Below are positions 17,255-26,042 of a stretch of 64,000 nucleotides of DNA, one piece after another. The stretch comes from Algoriphagus sp. Lineage in GTDB: Bacteria > Bacteroidota > Bacteroidia > Cytophagales > Cyclobacteriaceae. Each line of letters begins with the position of its first letter. Position 1 is the stretch's first letter. The DNA lies in the NCBI GenBank assembly GCA_029945945.1, contig JAQSDM010000005.1, positions 372,001-436,000 of the forward strand, read 5' to 3'. The position numbers were made by a program, and so were the translations under genes. The notes under the pieces are model-generated. The model was not told where the DNA came from and did no database searches. It saw only the letters and a program-made list of their open reading frames with translations.

Positions 17255-18540
17255 AATCGACTTGACTTAAGAGACCAGATAGAAATCCCCATGATGAGCA
17301 AAGGGATTGAGAAAATGATAAAGAGAACTTGAATGGGAAGGCCAAAGTCCACCAGATAGCCAAATAGAAGCGGACCAAGAATGGCTCCAAACCGACCAAC
17401 TCCAACCGTAAAACCAACTCCTGTTGCCCGGATTTCAGCCGGGTAAATTCTGGAAAGAATCGGCCAGATCCCATTGAATCCGCCTTGTACAAATATCCCG
17501 ATCAGAAGGATCAAAATGAAAATCAAGACAACTGTCAGGGAGGAAAAGGCATATACCAACATCACGGTAAAGGCAAAAAGCATGAATGTGAGTTGGCTTT
17601 GTCTCAAGCCAAACTTGCTGCCGATTGCCCCGATGGAAGCCGATCCAAGTGCTGCTCCCACATTGAGAGTGATCCCAACCAAAGCTGCCAATTGAAATGA
17701 AAGCCCGGCATCTTTTGCAATACCCGGAACCCAGCTCATCAGGGTATAAAGTGTCAAAAACCCGAAGAAAGCAGCAATCCAGGCTTTGATGGTCGAGTCC
17801 TTAAACTCCGGAGTAAACAATGATTTGACCGAAGTTTCTTTCATGTTTTGATCCATTTTTGGCAAGACCTCAAGAGCTAACAAATTCATTTTTTTCATCA
17901 GCTTGTTCACTTTTTGAAGCGATCCTTCCGATTGATTTTTCAACAGGAATTCAAGAGAATCGGTCATGAAAAAATAGACCAATAAGAGTGTTGCAAAGGA
18001 AAAGCAGCCGGCAATGATGAATGCGAAATGCCATCCATAGATTGGGATGAACCTCGCACAAACAAAGCCGATAACAATTGCTCCGACAGGCCAACCTGCC
18101 TGAACCAGTCCAACATTAAAATCGCGGTATTTTTGATTTGAGAATTCGGCAGCGGTCGCGGTCATGGTGGGCAAAATTCCGCCAATCCCCAATCCCGTCA
18201 GAAATCTTAATCCCAGCATCAGAAGAAAATCATGGCTAAGACCGACGCCAAACATCCCCAGCGTAATCATCGAGATGGAAATTAAAAAGATTTTTCTTCG
18301 GCCTATTTTGTCTGCAAGCGGGGCGATCAAGAAACAGCCCAACGTCATTCCGGCTAAACCCGAGCTGAAGACGTAGCCCATTTCAACTTTGGAAAGTCCC
18401 CATTCCGCGATTATTTCTGAACTCGAAAATGAGACAATCAAGACATCGATGCCATCACTGAAGTTTAAAATAAAACAAATCACCACCATCAGGATTTGGT
18501 GTCCGGACATAGGTTGGCGGCTTAGGTCAATTTCCTTCAT
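17251..18540 (-). CDS. Major facilitator superfamily transporter (AAHS/sugar-acid type)
   Basis: A 12-helix MFS transporter of 429 residues from the chosen start. The loop 2-3 signature APLADKIGRRKIF is present, helix 1 contains NFSDGIDVLIV (an Asp as in aromatic-acid:proton symporters), and helix 4/5 carries RFLTGLGIGGILPT. The frame is open 36 codons further upstream, but the ATG at 18540 (starting MKEIDLSRQ) gives a normal short N-terminus and was preferred. It is translationally coupled to a polyol-type dehydrogenase, so the cargo is probably a sugar alcohol, sugar acid or related small acid, imported with protons. The exact substrate cannot be read. Confidence 0.88.
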   Translation of the reverse strand: MKEIDLSRQPMSGHQILMVVICFILNFSDGIDVLIVSFSSSEIIAEWGLSKVEMGYVFSSGLAGMTLGCFLIAPLADKIGRRKIFLISISMITLGMFGVGLSHDFLLMLGLRFLTGLGIGGILPTMTATAAEFSNQKYRDFNVGLVQAGWPVGAIVIGFVCARFIPIYGWHFAFIIAGCFSFATLLLVYFFMTDSLEFLLKNQSEGSLQKVNKLMKKMNLLALEVLPKMDQNMKETSVKSLFTPEFKDSTIKAWIAAFFGFLTLYTLMSWVPGIAKDAGLSFQLAALVGITLNVGAALGSASIGAIGSKFGLRQSQLTFMLFAFTVMLVYAFSSLTVVLIFILILLIGIFVQGGFNGIWPILSRIYPAEIRATGVGFTVGVGRFGAILGPLLFGYLVDFGLPIQVLFIIFSIPLLIMGISIWSLKSSRL

Positions 18541-18750
18541 GTTGATTTTGGGTTGATTGAGCTTTGGGAAAAAGCCAGAAGAATTGGGGCGCAATATATC
18601 AAAAGAAAGGGCTGGTTTTTTCAAGGAAAGCCTTAAACCAAATACCAAGTTTTTTGAAGATTTAGACTGGACTCAGTCTTTGTGAAAGGCTCATTGAAAG
18701 GAGGGTGAGTTAGCCAAACCCGACCTTGTCAACAGAAATTTATTCACTTT

Positions 18751-19161
18751 TCATTTTCTCCATTTTGCATAGCTTGTCTCAGTTTCGAACAAGACTATTT
18801 CTTCCAGATTTACATAATCTGGTAAGACGGGCTCAAGCTTCCGGCTAATATCGATGAGCATCCGCTCAGCTGTTGGCTCGCTGTCCATCCAGTAGATCTT
18901 GCCGGGATAATTGAGAAAAAATTGACGGTTTTCTGCATTTCCTTTGAGTATCAGAGAATGGTCCCAAAGGGAAAGAACATGGTTTTGAACAAGGTCTTTG
19001 AGAACCTTAAAGTCCAGAATCATGTCATTGTCTCCCGGCATCCCGGCTGATACGGTGATCTGAAGTTTGTAACTATGACCATGAACCTGGCTGCAAGCTC
19101 CCTGGTATTTACTGATACGGTGGGCCGCCTCAAAACTGAAAATCTTGGTAATGCTGAGCAT
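18751..19161 (-). CDS. queD: 6-carboxytetrahydropterin synthase QueD / PTPS family
   Basis: A 136-residue enzyme of the 6-pyruvoyltetrahydropterin synthase fold. Zinc ligands are H14 (in EAAHR) and H27/H29 (in VHGHSY), and the catalytic Cys23 precedes them with the family spacing C-x3-H-G-H. A Glu near the C-terminus (FETETSYAKW) completes the active site. In bacteria this protein usually makes 6-carboxy-tetrahydropterin from dihydroneopterin triphosphate in queuosine synthesis; a tetrahydrobiopterin-type role is the alternative. QueE and QueC are not in the window. It lies about 95 nt downstream of nadA on the same strand and may be co-transcribed. Confidence 0.9.
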   Translation of the reverse strand: MLSITKIFSFEAAHRISKYQGACSQVHGHSYKLQITVSAGMPGDNDMILDFKVLKDLVQNHVLSLWDHSLILKGNAENRQFFLNYPGKIYWMDSEPTAERMLIDISRKLEPVLPDYVNLEEIVLFETETSYAKWRK

Positions 19162-19255
19162 CTGTAAACTGGAATCTAAGGATCTTAAATAGTTGGCTTA
19201 ATTCGTTTTTGTTTGCGACAGCCCTGAGTTTCAATGATTTTTTCAATCCCTTGAG

Positions 19256-20194
19256 TCAGGCCAAATCCAGCATCCGTTGAATTGGTTTCAATGCTTTTCG
19301 GCCAATTTCAGGATCTAACGTGATTTCTGGTGACTCGTGAAGTAGGCACTGATAGAGTTTTTCAAGTGTATTCACTTTCATGAATGCGCATTCGCTGCAA
19401 GCGCAGGTATTATCTTCCTCTGTGGGAATGGGAATGATGGTTTTGTTGGGTGCCGCTAAGTGCATTTGATGCAGGATGCCAGCCTCTGTTCCGATCAGAA
19501 ATTCCTCCGATTCATTTTCTGTTACATAGCGAAGCAATGCTGACGTGGAACCGACAAAATTTGCGAGCCGGAGAATAGCCGGTGATGATTCCGGATGTGC
19601 CAGAATTTTGGCTTTTGGGAATGCAAGAACAAGGCTCATGAGTTTGGAAACCGAGAAGGCCTCATGAACTGCGCAAGCTCCATCCCAAAGAATCATTTCA
19701 CGACCTGTTTTTTGGATCAGGTATTTCCCCAGATTTTTGTCTGGAAGAAATACGATTTTTCGATTTTCAGGGATTGACTGGATGATTTTGGCTGCGTTGG
19801 AAGAGGTGCAGACATAATCGCATTGGGCTTTGATTTCTGCCGAACTGTTGATATAGGCTACCGATACACAGTCGGAGTGCAATTCGAGAAATATTTTGTA
19901 ATCGAAAGTAGAGCCCGAGTCTGCGAGCGAGCAACCTGCTTCCAGATCTGGCAGCAAGACTTTTTTATCAGGATTCAGAATTTTCGCAGTCTCAGCCATG
20001 AAATGAACTCCGGCAAAAACGATGATCTCAGCGGATGTTTCTACTGCCTTTCGGGAAAGATCCAGGCTATCCCCGACAAAATCAGCAACATCCTGAATCT
20101 CCTGATTTTGATAATAATGAGCCAGGATGACGGCGTTCTTTTTTCTTCGCAATTGATCGATCTGCTCAGTCAACCATCTTTTTCTATCATTCAT
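19256..20194 (-). CDS. nadA: Quinolinate synthase NadA
   Basis: A 312-residue quinolinate synthase, which condenses iminoaspartate with dihydroxyacetone phosphate in de novo NAD synthesis. The motif ILAHYYQN near 23-30, the GDSLDLSR motif near 41-48, and the Fe-S ligand cysteines C88 (EAGCSLAD), C174 (WDGACAVHE) and one of C264/C266/C269 (NTCACSECAF) all match the family, as does the length. The 4Fe-4S cluster is oxygen sensitive. NadB and NadC are not in the window. About 290 nt of non-coding sequence separate it from the divergent nrdD gene. Confidence 0.95.
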   Translation of the reverse strand: MNDRKRWLTEQIDQLRRKKNAVILAHYYQNQEIQDVADFVGDSLDLSRKAVETSAEIIVFAGVHFMAETAKILNPDKKVLLPDLEAGCSLADSGSTFDYKIFLELHSDCVSVAYINSSAEIKAQCDYVCTSSNAAKIIQSIPENRKIVFLPDKNLGKYLIQKTGREMILWDGACAVHEAFSVSKLMSLVLAFPKAKILAHPESSPAILRLANFVGSTSALLRYVTENESEEFLIGTEAGILHQMHLAAPNKTIIPIPTEEDNTCACSECAFMKVNTLEKLYQCLLHESPEITLDPEIGRKALKPIQRMLDLA

Positions 20195-20486
20195 GCGATT
20201 CGTTCTCGTTGGAAGTATTAAGTGTATTTGGTTCAGGGTAATTTCTGAAGGACTTTACAAAATCCCGATTTCAGCCCTTTAGCCCATTTTTCATTGGTGA
20301 AAAATAGAGGACAAAATTATCCTTTAAATTTTTGTAAGCCAATTTTTAGAGTTTATATTTAAGACAAAAAAGTATGATTTATATCAGGCGGGGATCTGAT
20401 CGAAATGACCTCTCCGATTTTTAAGGATTCTTACCTTTTTCCATCCCAAAATCAAAGTTTAACCCACCAAAAAAATACCCTCGTCT

Positions 20487-22607
20487 ATGGATCAATTTGT
20501 CATCAAACGAAATGGAAAATATGTGCCTTTTGAGGCTTTCAAGATAGAAGATGCTCTCAAGAAAGGATTTTCAAGTGTTCAACAGCCATACGATCCATCG
20601 GTTTTTGAAAGGCTTTTGATAAAGCTGGAATCGAGAGTAACCTGGGCGGTGGAGGAGGTGCAGGATTTGATCGAGAAGGAATTATTTGCGGTGGGGCTTT
20701 TTGAAGTTATGCGCTCCTTCATGGTGTATCGTCATACCCGAAAGTTGCAGCGTGAGCATGTGGCAGGACTCAATGAAGATACGACTTACGTGGATAGTAC
20801 GCAGACAATAGAGGAATATGTAAAGCAAACCGATTGGAGAATCAATGCCAATGCGAATACCTCGTATTCCAATGCCGGTTTGGTGAACAATGTCGCCGGA
20901 AAAATTATCGCCAATTACTGGCTTGATAAAGTCTATTCAAAGGAAGAAGGCTACGCACATCGCAATGGTGATATTCATATTCACGACTTGGATTGCCTCA
21001 CAGGGTATTGTGCCGGATGGAGTCTCAGAGTATTGCTCAATGAAGGATTCAATGGAGTCAGAGGAAGGGTTGAAAGCAAAGCGCCATCGCATTTCCGCGA
21101 AGCTTTGGGTCAGATGGCAAATTTTCTGGGAATTCTTCAAAGTGAATGGGCCGGAGCTCAGGCATTCAGTTCCTTCGATACGTATTTGGCTCCCTATGTT
21201 TTCAAAGATAATTTAAGCTACAAAGAGATTGAAAAAGCAATTCGATCCTTCGTCTATAATCTGAACGTCCCGGCCCGCTGGGGTCAGTCACCTTTTACCA
21301 ATATCACCCTGGACTGGGTTGTTCCTGAGGATCTGAAAGATCAAATGCCTACCAAAAATGACCTTCATTTATTTTTGGGATTGTATGATCCTGACCTTCT
21401 GGCTAAGGTAAAGGAAAGAGGAGCAAATCGCCCTGAGGATCTGACGTACAAAGATTTTCATCGGGAAATGAAGTTGATCAATAAGGCTTATTACAACATC
21501 ATGACCGAAGGAGATGCGAATGGGCAACCGTTTACTTTTCCCATTCCTACGGTCAATATCACGGAGGATTTTGATTGGTATGGAGAAAATACCGATTTGC
21601 TTTTTGAAAATACTGCTAAGATCGGCTCCTCGTACTTTCAGAATTTTATTGGCAGCCAATACACCTTGGATGCAAATGGAGAAAAGGTCGAAAATCCCAA
21701 TGCATACAAACCCAATGCTGTTCGGAGCATGTGTTGCAGACTTCAATTGGATTTGAGAGAATTGCTCAAGAGAGGAAACGGACTATTTGGAAGTGCTGAA
21801 ATGACCGGAAGTATCGGAGTCGTCACCATCAACATGGCAAGGCTGGGATACCTGTACAAAAACGATAAAAGCAGACTTTACAAAAGACTTGATCACTTGC
21901 TTGAACTCTCGAAATCTACTCTTGAGAAGAAGCGGGGCTTCATTCAAGAGTTGTATGACAGGGGACTTTATCCCTATACTAAGCGGTATTTGACTCATTT
22001 CAGAAACCATTTCTCCACCATCGGGGTCAACGGCATGAATGAAATGGTTCTCAATTTTACTTCAGAACAAGAAGACATTGCCGGAGATTTTGGTCAGCGA
22101 TTTGCCTCCGAGATTTTGGAACATATCCGTGGCAGAATGCGGGAGTTTCAGGAAGAAACCGGAAACCTCTACAATCTCGAGGCCACCCCGGCAGAGGGGA
22201 CTACTTACCGGTTTGCCAAAGAAGACAAGAAGCGCTACCCGGACATCATTCAGGCAGGAATGGAAGAGAATATTTACTATACAAACAGCTCTCAAATCCC
22301 CGTCGATTTTACCGATGATCCTTTTGAAGCATTGATGCTACAGGACGAGTTGCAATGTAAATACACCGGAGGTACAGTCCTTCACCTCTACATGCGGGAA
22401 AAAATCAGCACTCCGGAAGCCTGTCGAAATCTGGTCAGAAAAGTCCTCTCTAATTTCAAATTACCCTACATCACGGTGACTCCGGTATTCAGTATTTGTC
22501 CTGTTCACGGATATCTGAACGGTGAGCATGAATACTGCCCTCATTGTGATGAGTCTCTACTCGAAAAACTTAACCTAACCCCAAATACACATGCAAGTAA
22601 TCCATGA
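20487..22607 (+). CDS. nrdD: Anaerobic (class III) ribonucleoside-triphosphate reductase, large part, lacking the glycyl-radical segment
   Basis: A 706-residue NrdD. Residues 3-92 form an ATP-cone regulatory domain, followed by the catalytic ten-stranded barrel with family segments NLNVPARWGQSPFTN and the C-terminal zinc site C671-P-V-H674...C684-P-H-C687. In full-length relatives the zinc site is soon followed by the glycyl-radical segment (RV.GY.RPV..N.GK). Here the frame ends at 22607, only 20 residues after the last zinc Cys, with no such segment. The missing segment is encoded in another frame in the ORF that starts at 22591. NrdG follows. The enzyme makes dNTPs without oxygen; its activity would need the separately encoded radical segment to dock. 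Confidence 0.93.
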   Translation: MDQFVIKRNGKYVPFEAFKIEDALKKGFSSVQQPYDPSVFERLLIKLESRVTWAVEEVQDLIEKELFAVGLFEVMRSFMVYRHTRKLQREHVAGLNEDTTYVDSTQTIEEYVKQTDWRINANANTSYSNAGLVNNVAGKIIANYWLDKVYSKEEGYAHRNGDIHIHDLDCLTGYCAGWSLRVLLNEGFNGVRGRVESKAPSHFREALGQMANFLGILQSEWAGAQAFSSFDTYLAPYVFKDNLSYKEIEKAIRSFVYNLNVPARWGQSPFTNITLDWVVPEDLKDQMPTKNDLHLFLGLYDPDLLAKVKERGANRPEDLTYKDFHREMKLINKAYYNIMTEGDANGQPFTFPIPTVNITEDFDWYGENTDLLFENTAKIGSSYFQNFIGSQYTLDANGEKVENPNAYKPNAVRSMCCRLQLDLRELLKRGNGLFGSAEMTGSIGVVTINMARLGYLYKNDKSRLYKRLDHLLELSKSTLEKKRGFIQELYDRGLYPYTKRYLTHFRNHFSTIGVNGMNEMVLNFTSEQEDIAGDFGQRFASEILEHIRGRMREFQEETGNLYNLEATPAEGTTYRFAKEDKKRYPDIIQAGMEENIYYTNSSQIPVDFTDDPFEALMLQDELQCKYTGGTVLHLYMREKISTPEACRNLVRKVLSNFKLPYITVTPVFSICPVHGYLNGEHEYCPHCDESLLEKLNLTPNTHASNP

Positions 22608-22779
22608 AGTACAAGTTGAAAATGAGACTCAGTTTCTTTTGGAAAGAAATTCTGAGCGAAGAACAAAATGTCTGGTCTATACCCGCGTGATGGGATATCA
22701 TCGTCCGGTGGAGAGTTTTAATATTGGAAAAAAAGGTGAACATAAGCAGCGACAGCACTTTGCAGAAAACAGGAGTTGA
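22591..22779 (+). CDS. Separate glycyl-radical C-terminal domain of NrdD (62 residues)
   Basis: This 62-residue ORF starts at ATG 22591 and overlaps the end of nrdD by 17 nt in another frame. Residues 24-55 carry the glycyl-radical signature of class III ribonucleotide reductases: RRTKCLVYTRVMGYHRPV followed by FNIGKKGEHKQR. Gly35 is the expected radical site. It has its own ATG and about 22 residues before the signature. If nrdD were simply frameshifted, the linker between its zinc site and the radical motif would be far longer than I expect in intact homologues, which favours a true split gene. It overlaps the nrdG start by 56 nt or less. By analogy with GrcA/YfiD, which replaces the damaged radical domain of pyruvate formate-lyase, it may act as an exchangeable radical subunit; that is inference. 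Confidence 0.8.
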   Translation: MQVIHEVQVENETQFLLERNSERRTKCLVYTRVMGYHRPVESFNIGKKGEHKQRQHFAENRS

Positions 22780-23455
22780 AACCCTGCCAATATTCAGCAT
22801 TACACCGTTTACACTACTCGATTTTCCGGACAAAACTGCCTGCATTTTATGGTTTGCAGGTTGTAATATGCGGTGTGGCTATTGCTACAACCCGGAGATT
22901 GTCAAGGGCAAAGGCAAGCTGGGGCTTGCCGATGTCCTTGTTTTTTTAAAAAAACGGAAAGGCCTACTTGACGGGGTCGTGCTCAGTGGGGGAGAGTGTA
23001 CTCTTCATCCGGGGATAATTGAATTTGCCCGGGAAATAAAAGCCTTGGGAATGCAGATTAAGCTGGATACCAACGGAAGCCGTCCGGAGGTACTTGCAAA
23101 AATGATGAGCCAAAAAATGCTGGATTATGTGGCGCTGGATTTCAAATCTTTACCCGGAAGTTTTCAAAAAATCACCCGAAGTTCTTTTTTTGATCAGTTT
23201 GAGAAAAGCCTGAAACTCCTCCTTACCAACAACATCCCGATGGAGGTAAGGACGACGGTTCACTCATCTCAAATAAATGCAGAAGAGCTGTTCGAAATGA
23301 AGAATTTTTTGGTTTCCAGGGGATACAAAGGAAAGTATTACCTGCAGCATTTTGTGAATCAAACCATGACTCTGGAGGATTTGGGGCCAAGCAAAAAGCC
23401 TCAGGTTGATCAGTCAATAATTGCCTCCGAACCTCAATTTGTCTGGAGAAATTAA
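22724..23455 (+). CDS. nrdG: Anaerobic ribonucleotide reductase activating protein NrdG (radical SAM)
   Basis: A radical-SAM enzyme of up to 243 residues that installs the glycyl radical in NrdD. The 4Fe-4S motif CNMRCGYC (C-x3-C-x2-C) lies near residues 48-55, preceded by the typical FTLLDFPDKTA segment and followed by the SAM-binding segment VVLSGGECTLHP near 90-101. The start is uncertain: the frame opens with TTG at 22724, with GTG at 22736 and TTG at 22760 as alternatives, all inside the small glycyl-radical ORF. Translational coupling with that ORF is therefore likely. The protein is longer than E. coli NrdG (154 residues) and is closer to the PflA-like NrdG forms. Confidence 0.9.
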   Translation: MEKKVNISSDSTLQKTGVETLPIFSITPFTLLDFPDKTACILWFAGCNMRCGYCYNPEIVKGKGKLGLADVLVFLKKRKGLLDGVVLSGGECTLHPGIIEFAREIKALGMQIKLDTNGSRPEVLAKMMSQKMLDYVALDFKSLPGSFQKITRSSFFDQFEKSLKLLLTNNIPMEVRTTVHSSQINAEELFEMKNFLVSRGYKGKYYLQHFVNQTMTLEDLGPSKKPQVDQSIIASEPQFVWRN

Positions 23456-23532
23456 GGCAAGGATTGCTGCATTTTCAGTAGTCAGGAAAGATTCCACTTC
23501 CCCGCCTGGTGAGTTAATTAAGTTTTGTAAAA

Positions 23533-23559
23533 CAAAAAAGTGAAGCCCGAAGGCTCCAC
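23533..23559 (-). terminator. Terminator with TTCG tetraloop downstream of the NOD-like gene
   Basis: Read on the minus strand, GTGGAGCC-TTCG-GGCTTCAC forms an 8-bp stem (one mismatch) capped by a stable TTCG loop and followed by six T. It lies about 80 nt after the stop of the qNOR-family gene and separates it from the convergent nrdG. Confidence 0.85.
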
Positions 23560-23640
23560 TCTATCAGGGTGATTCGCAACTTAATCCTTGATTCGTTTAC
23601 TGCAATCGGACTTCCGAATTCTGTTTTTTTATCCGATCCA

Positions 23641-25977
23641 TCAATAAACCTTTTCTTTTTTAATACTGCCATTGACTGAAACTGTAGACATCGGTCTGCT
23701 GGGTTTTAGGTGTGCGGCACTTTTCAACACGAGCCAGGTAAGGGGCATGACTCCTCCCAGGAAAAACAAGGAGCCACCCACAATTCTCAGCCAGGTCATG
23801 GTTTGGAAAGGAGCGCTCTGGATGAATTCCTGAGATCTGGCAAACCAATAACCCTTATCAATAACAGTGAAGAGTTGATGAATTCCTGCAGGGAACAAGT
23901 CCATCAGGACCATGAGAATCAGCCCTCCGTTAATTGACCAGAATGAAATGGTAACCAATCGGGAATTCCATGCAGAAGGATTTACCAAAAACCTCAAGGC
24001 AAAGAGAATTGCAGCGATGGATAAATTGCCATAAACACCCATCAGCGCTGCGTGACCATGATTTACTGTCAGGTAGGTTCCATGTTCGTAGTAATTTGCA
24101 ATGGGAAGATTGATGATAAGCCCGAATACACCTGCTCCGAAGAAGTTCCAGAAATTAACACCAAGCAGAAACAGGAAAACTCCCGGCATCGCAAAGAGCG
24201 CAGAACGGTCTTTTAGATTTTCTTTGTTTAGAAGCGTGTAGGGCATTTTCTGCATTTTCCATGCTTCCAGAGTTAACAATATCAGAGGTACAACTTGCAG
24301 GGTGGAAAAGACGGAACCAAGGGCGAGCGTACCTACAGGCTTGGCATTCCAATAGAAATTGTGGGAAATCCCTAGCAATCCGGATCCGAGGAATAACAAT
24401 GCAGCCAGGTAAACGACTTTGACTACGGCTTGGCGATTTACTAATCCCATCATCACCATCATATAGCCGACGATAATTGTGGTAAAAACTTCGAAAAATG
24501 CCTCAACCCACATATGCACTACCATCCATCTCCAGAAGTCAGCCACGACGAAGTTGGTCTCAGGTGTAGCCACAAACCCGGATACGAGCAAAAGCAGGAT
24601 ACAGACGATGGCATAAACCAGCCAATTGGGAAGTTCCCAGGGTTTGCCTTTCTGGAATGATCCTTTCAATCCTCGGTAAACGATTATTGCCCAAAGAGCG
24701 AAAATTCCCAAAAGCATGTATTGATAGAGCCTGCCCAATTCCACAAATTCCCAACCCTGATGTCCCAGCCATCGGGACATGGAACCCATCATTCCTTGAG
24801 GGCCCATGTACATTCCCACGACTGAGCCGGCTACCATCACGAAGAATATTCCGAACAAGAGGTTGATGAGATTGAGCTGGCCTTCTGGTTCTTTTTTGGA
24901 AAGAAGGGGAAGAATGAAAAATGAAATTCCGACCCAGCAAGCTGAAATCCAGTACAAGGAAATCTGTACATGCCAACTTCGTGAGATGGTGACAGGGATG
25001 AGTTTCTGAAGATCAAAGCCAAAGAAATTGGTGAAACCTACAAAATCGTGTACCGTCAATACGCCCGCCAGAACCTGAAGGAGGAATAGTAAAATTGCAA
25101 CGTAGAAAAACTTGAAAGTGGCCCGCTGTGTAGGGGTAGGATGGTAGTTTCGAAGTTTCTCCTCGGTCACCATTTCCGAAGAACCCTTGGTGAGATAGGA
25201 TTCATTCAGTTGCTCAAACTGCCCATAGTAATACATGACAGCACCCAAACCTAAGATCAATGCCAACAACCCAATCATGCTCCAGACCATTGTGGAGGCA
25301 GTCGGAGTATTGCCCGCCTCCGGATCAAATGGCCAATTATGGGTGTAGCTGTATTTTTCTCCAGGCCTCTCCACGCTGCAAACCCATGCTCCCCAGAAGA
25401 AAAACTTGCTCAACTGCCGTATCTCGGTCTCATTGCTCAGGTAGCCTGCAGGTTTGAAAGCTTCCTTAAACTCCGGATCAGTGAACATGCTGAGATAGAA
25501 TTTTTCAATTTCTTGGGTAGCAAAAACCTGGGAATCCGAAAGCTTTGCAGTATTGCTTTCTTCGGCATATGCATTGGCCTTGATTTCTCCTTTCACCAAC
25601 TCCTGAATTCCGGATTTCTCCAAGTCAGAAACAGTTCCTATGGACGTATTGGAGTGAAAAGTTCGCATAGACATCGCGATCTCGTGCAGCGTTTGAGCGG
25701 TGAAATCAGGTCCTCGCAATGCACCGTCTCCAAACATACTTCCATATTCCATCAGGGCATACCGGTGGAAAACTTCTTGTCCGGCCAAAATATCTGATTT
25801 CGAGATCAGCACATTTCCTGATTGATCTACGTAATCCGGAATTGGCGGAGCCTCCTGATAAGTCTGGTAACCAATGAATATCAAACCTGTAAAACTGACT
25901 ACGAAAATGAGTGTAAACGGAAGCCACCAATTGCGAGGCTTCATGAGATAGTTGAGAAAGGATGTTTCGGGTTTCAT
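23641..25977 (-). CDS. nod: Putative nitric oxide dismutase (qNOR-family heme-copper oxidase homologue with NOD-type substitutions)
   Basis: A 778-residue membrane protein with the full build of quinol NO reductase: an N-terminal helix, a periplasmic cytochrome-c-like domain without CXXCH (about 40-225), then about 13 helices of the NorB fold. Heme ligands H336 (SRSWHVQ) and H640/H642 (NHGH) and FeB ligands H488 (HMWVEAFFE, with E492) and H539 are present. Four positions differ from canonical qNOR (Geobacillus numbering from memory): FeB ligand H560 is Asn540 (ISHNFYW), E581 is Gln561 (TLQVVPL), quinol-site E332 is Gly314 (VHDFVGF), and D746 is Gly735 (RIVGGS). This is the pattern described for NOD of Methylomirabilis and gammaproteobacterium HdN1, proposed to convert 2 NO to N2 and O2 without external electrons. 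A divergent NO reductase is the alternative. It lies 62 nt downstream of an NsrR-like regulator. Confidence 0.78.
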   Translation of the reverse strand: MKPETSFLNYLMKPRNWWLPFTLIFVVSFTGLIFIGYQTYQEAPPIPDYVDQSGNVLISKSDILAGQEVFHRYALMEYGSMFGDGALRGPDFTAQTLHEIAMSMRTFHSNTSIGTVSDLEKSGIQELVKGEIKANAYAEESNTAKLSDSQVFATQEIEKFYLSMFTDPEFKEAFKPAGYLSNETEIRQLSKFFFWGAWVCSVERPGEKYSYTHNWPFDPEAGNTPTASTMVWSMIGLLALILGLGAVMYYYGQFEQLNESYLTKGSSEMVTEEKLRNYHPTPTQRATFKFFYVAILLFLLQVLAGVLTVHDFVGFTNFFGFDLQKLIPVTISRSWHVQISLYWISACWVGISFFILPLLSKKEPEGQLNLINLLFGIFFVMVAGSVVGMYMGPQGMMGSMSRWLGHQGWEFVELGRLYQYMLLGIFALWAIIVYRGLKGSFQKGKPWELPNWLVYAIVCILLLLVSGFVATPETNFVVADFWRWMVVHMWVEAFFEVFTTIIVGYMMVMMGLVNRQAVVKVVYLAALLFLGSGLLGISHNFYWNAKPVGTLALGSVFSTLQVVPLILLTLEAWKMQKMPYTLLNKENLKDRSALFAMPGVFLFLLGVNFWNFFGAGVFGLIINLPIANYYEHGTYLTVNHGHAALMGVYGNLSIAAILFALRFLVNPSAWNSRLVTISFWSINGGLILMVLMDLFPAGIHQLFTVIDKGYWFARSQEFIQSAPFQTMTWLRIVGGSLFFLGGVMPLTWLVLKSAAHLKPSRPMSTVSVNGSIKKEKVY

Positions 25978-26042
25978 AGTGTGTTTGGTAAAGGCTTAAT
26001 TCATATTTAAGAGTATTTTATCTTATTTAAAATCAAAAAAAA

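Noticed and set aside
22591..22607. A sequencing frameshift as the sole reason for the nrdD split.
   Set aside because: The second ORF has its own ATG and about 22 extra residues before the radical motif, so merging frames would not restore a normal linker. Read support should still be checked.
25978..26042. An NsrR-type operator in the gap between rrf2 and the NOD gene.
   Set aside because: The gap is AT-rich with partial symmetry only; the perfect repeat is upstream of rrf2 instead.
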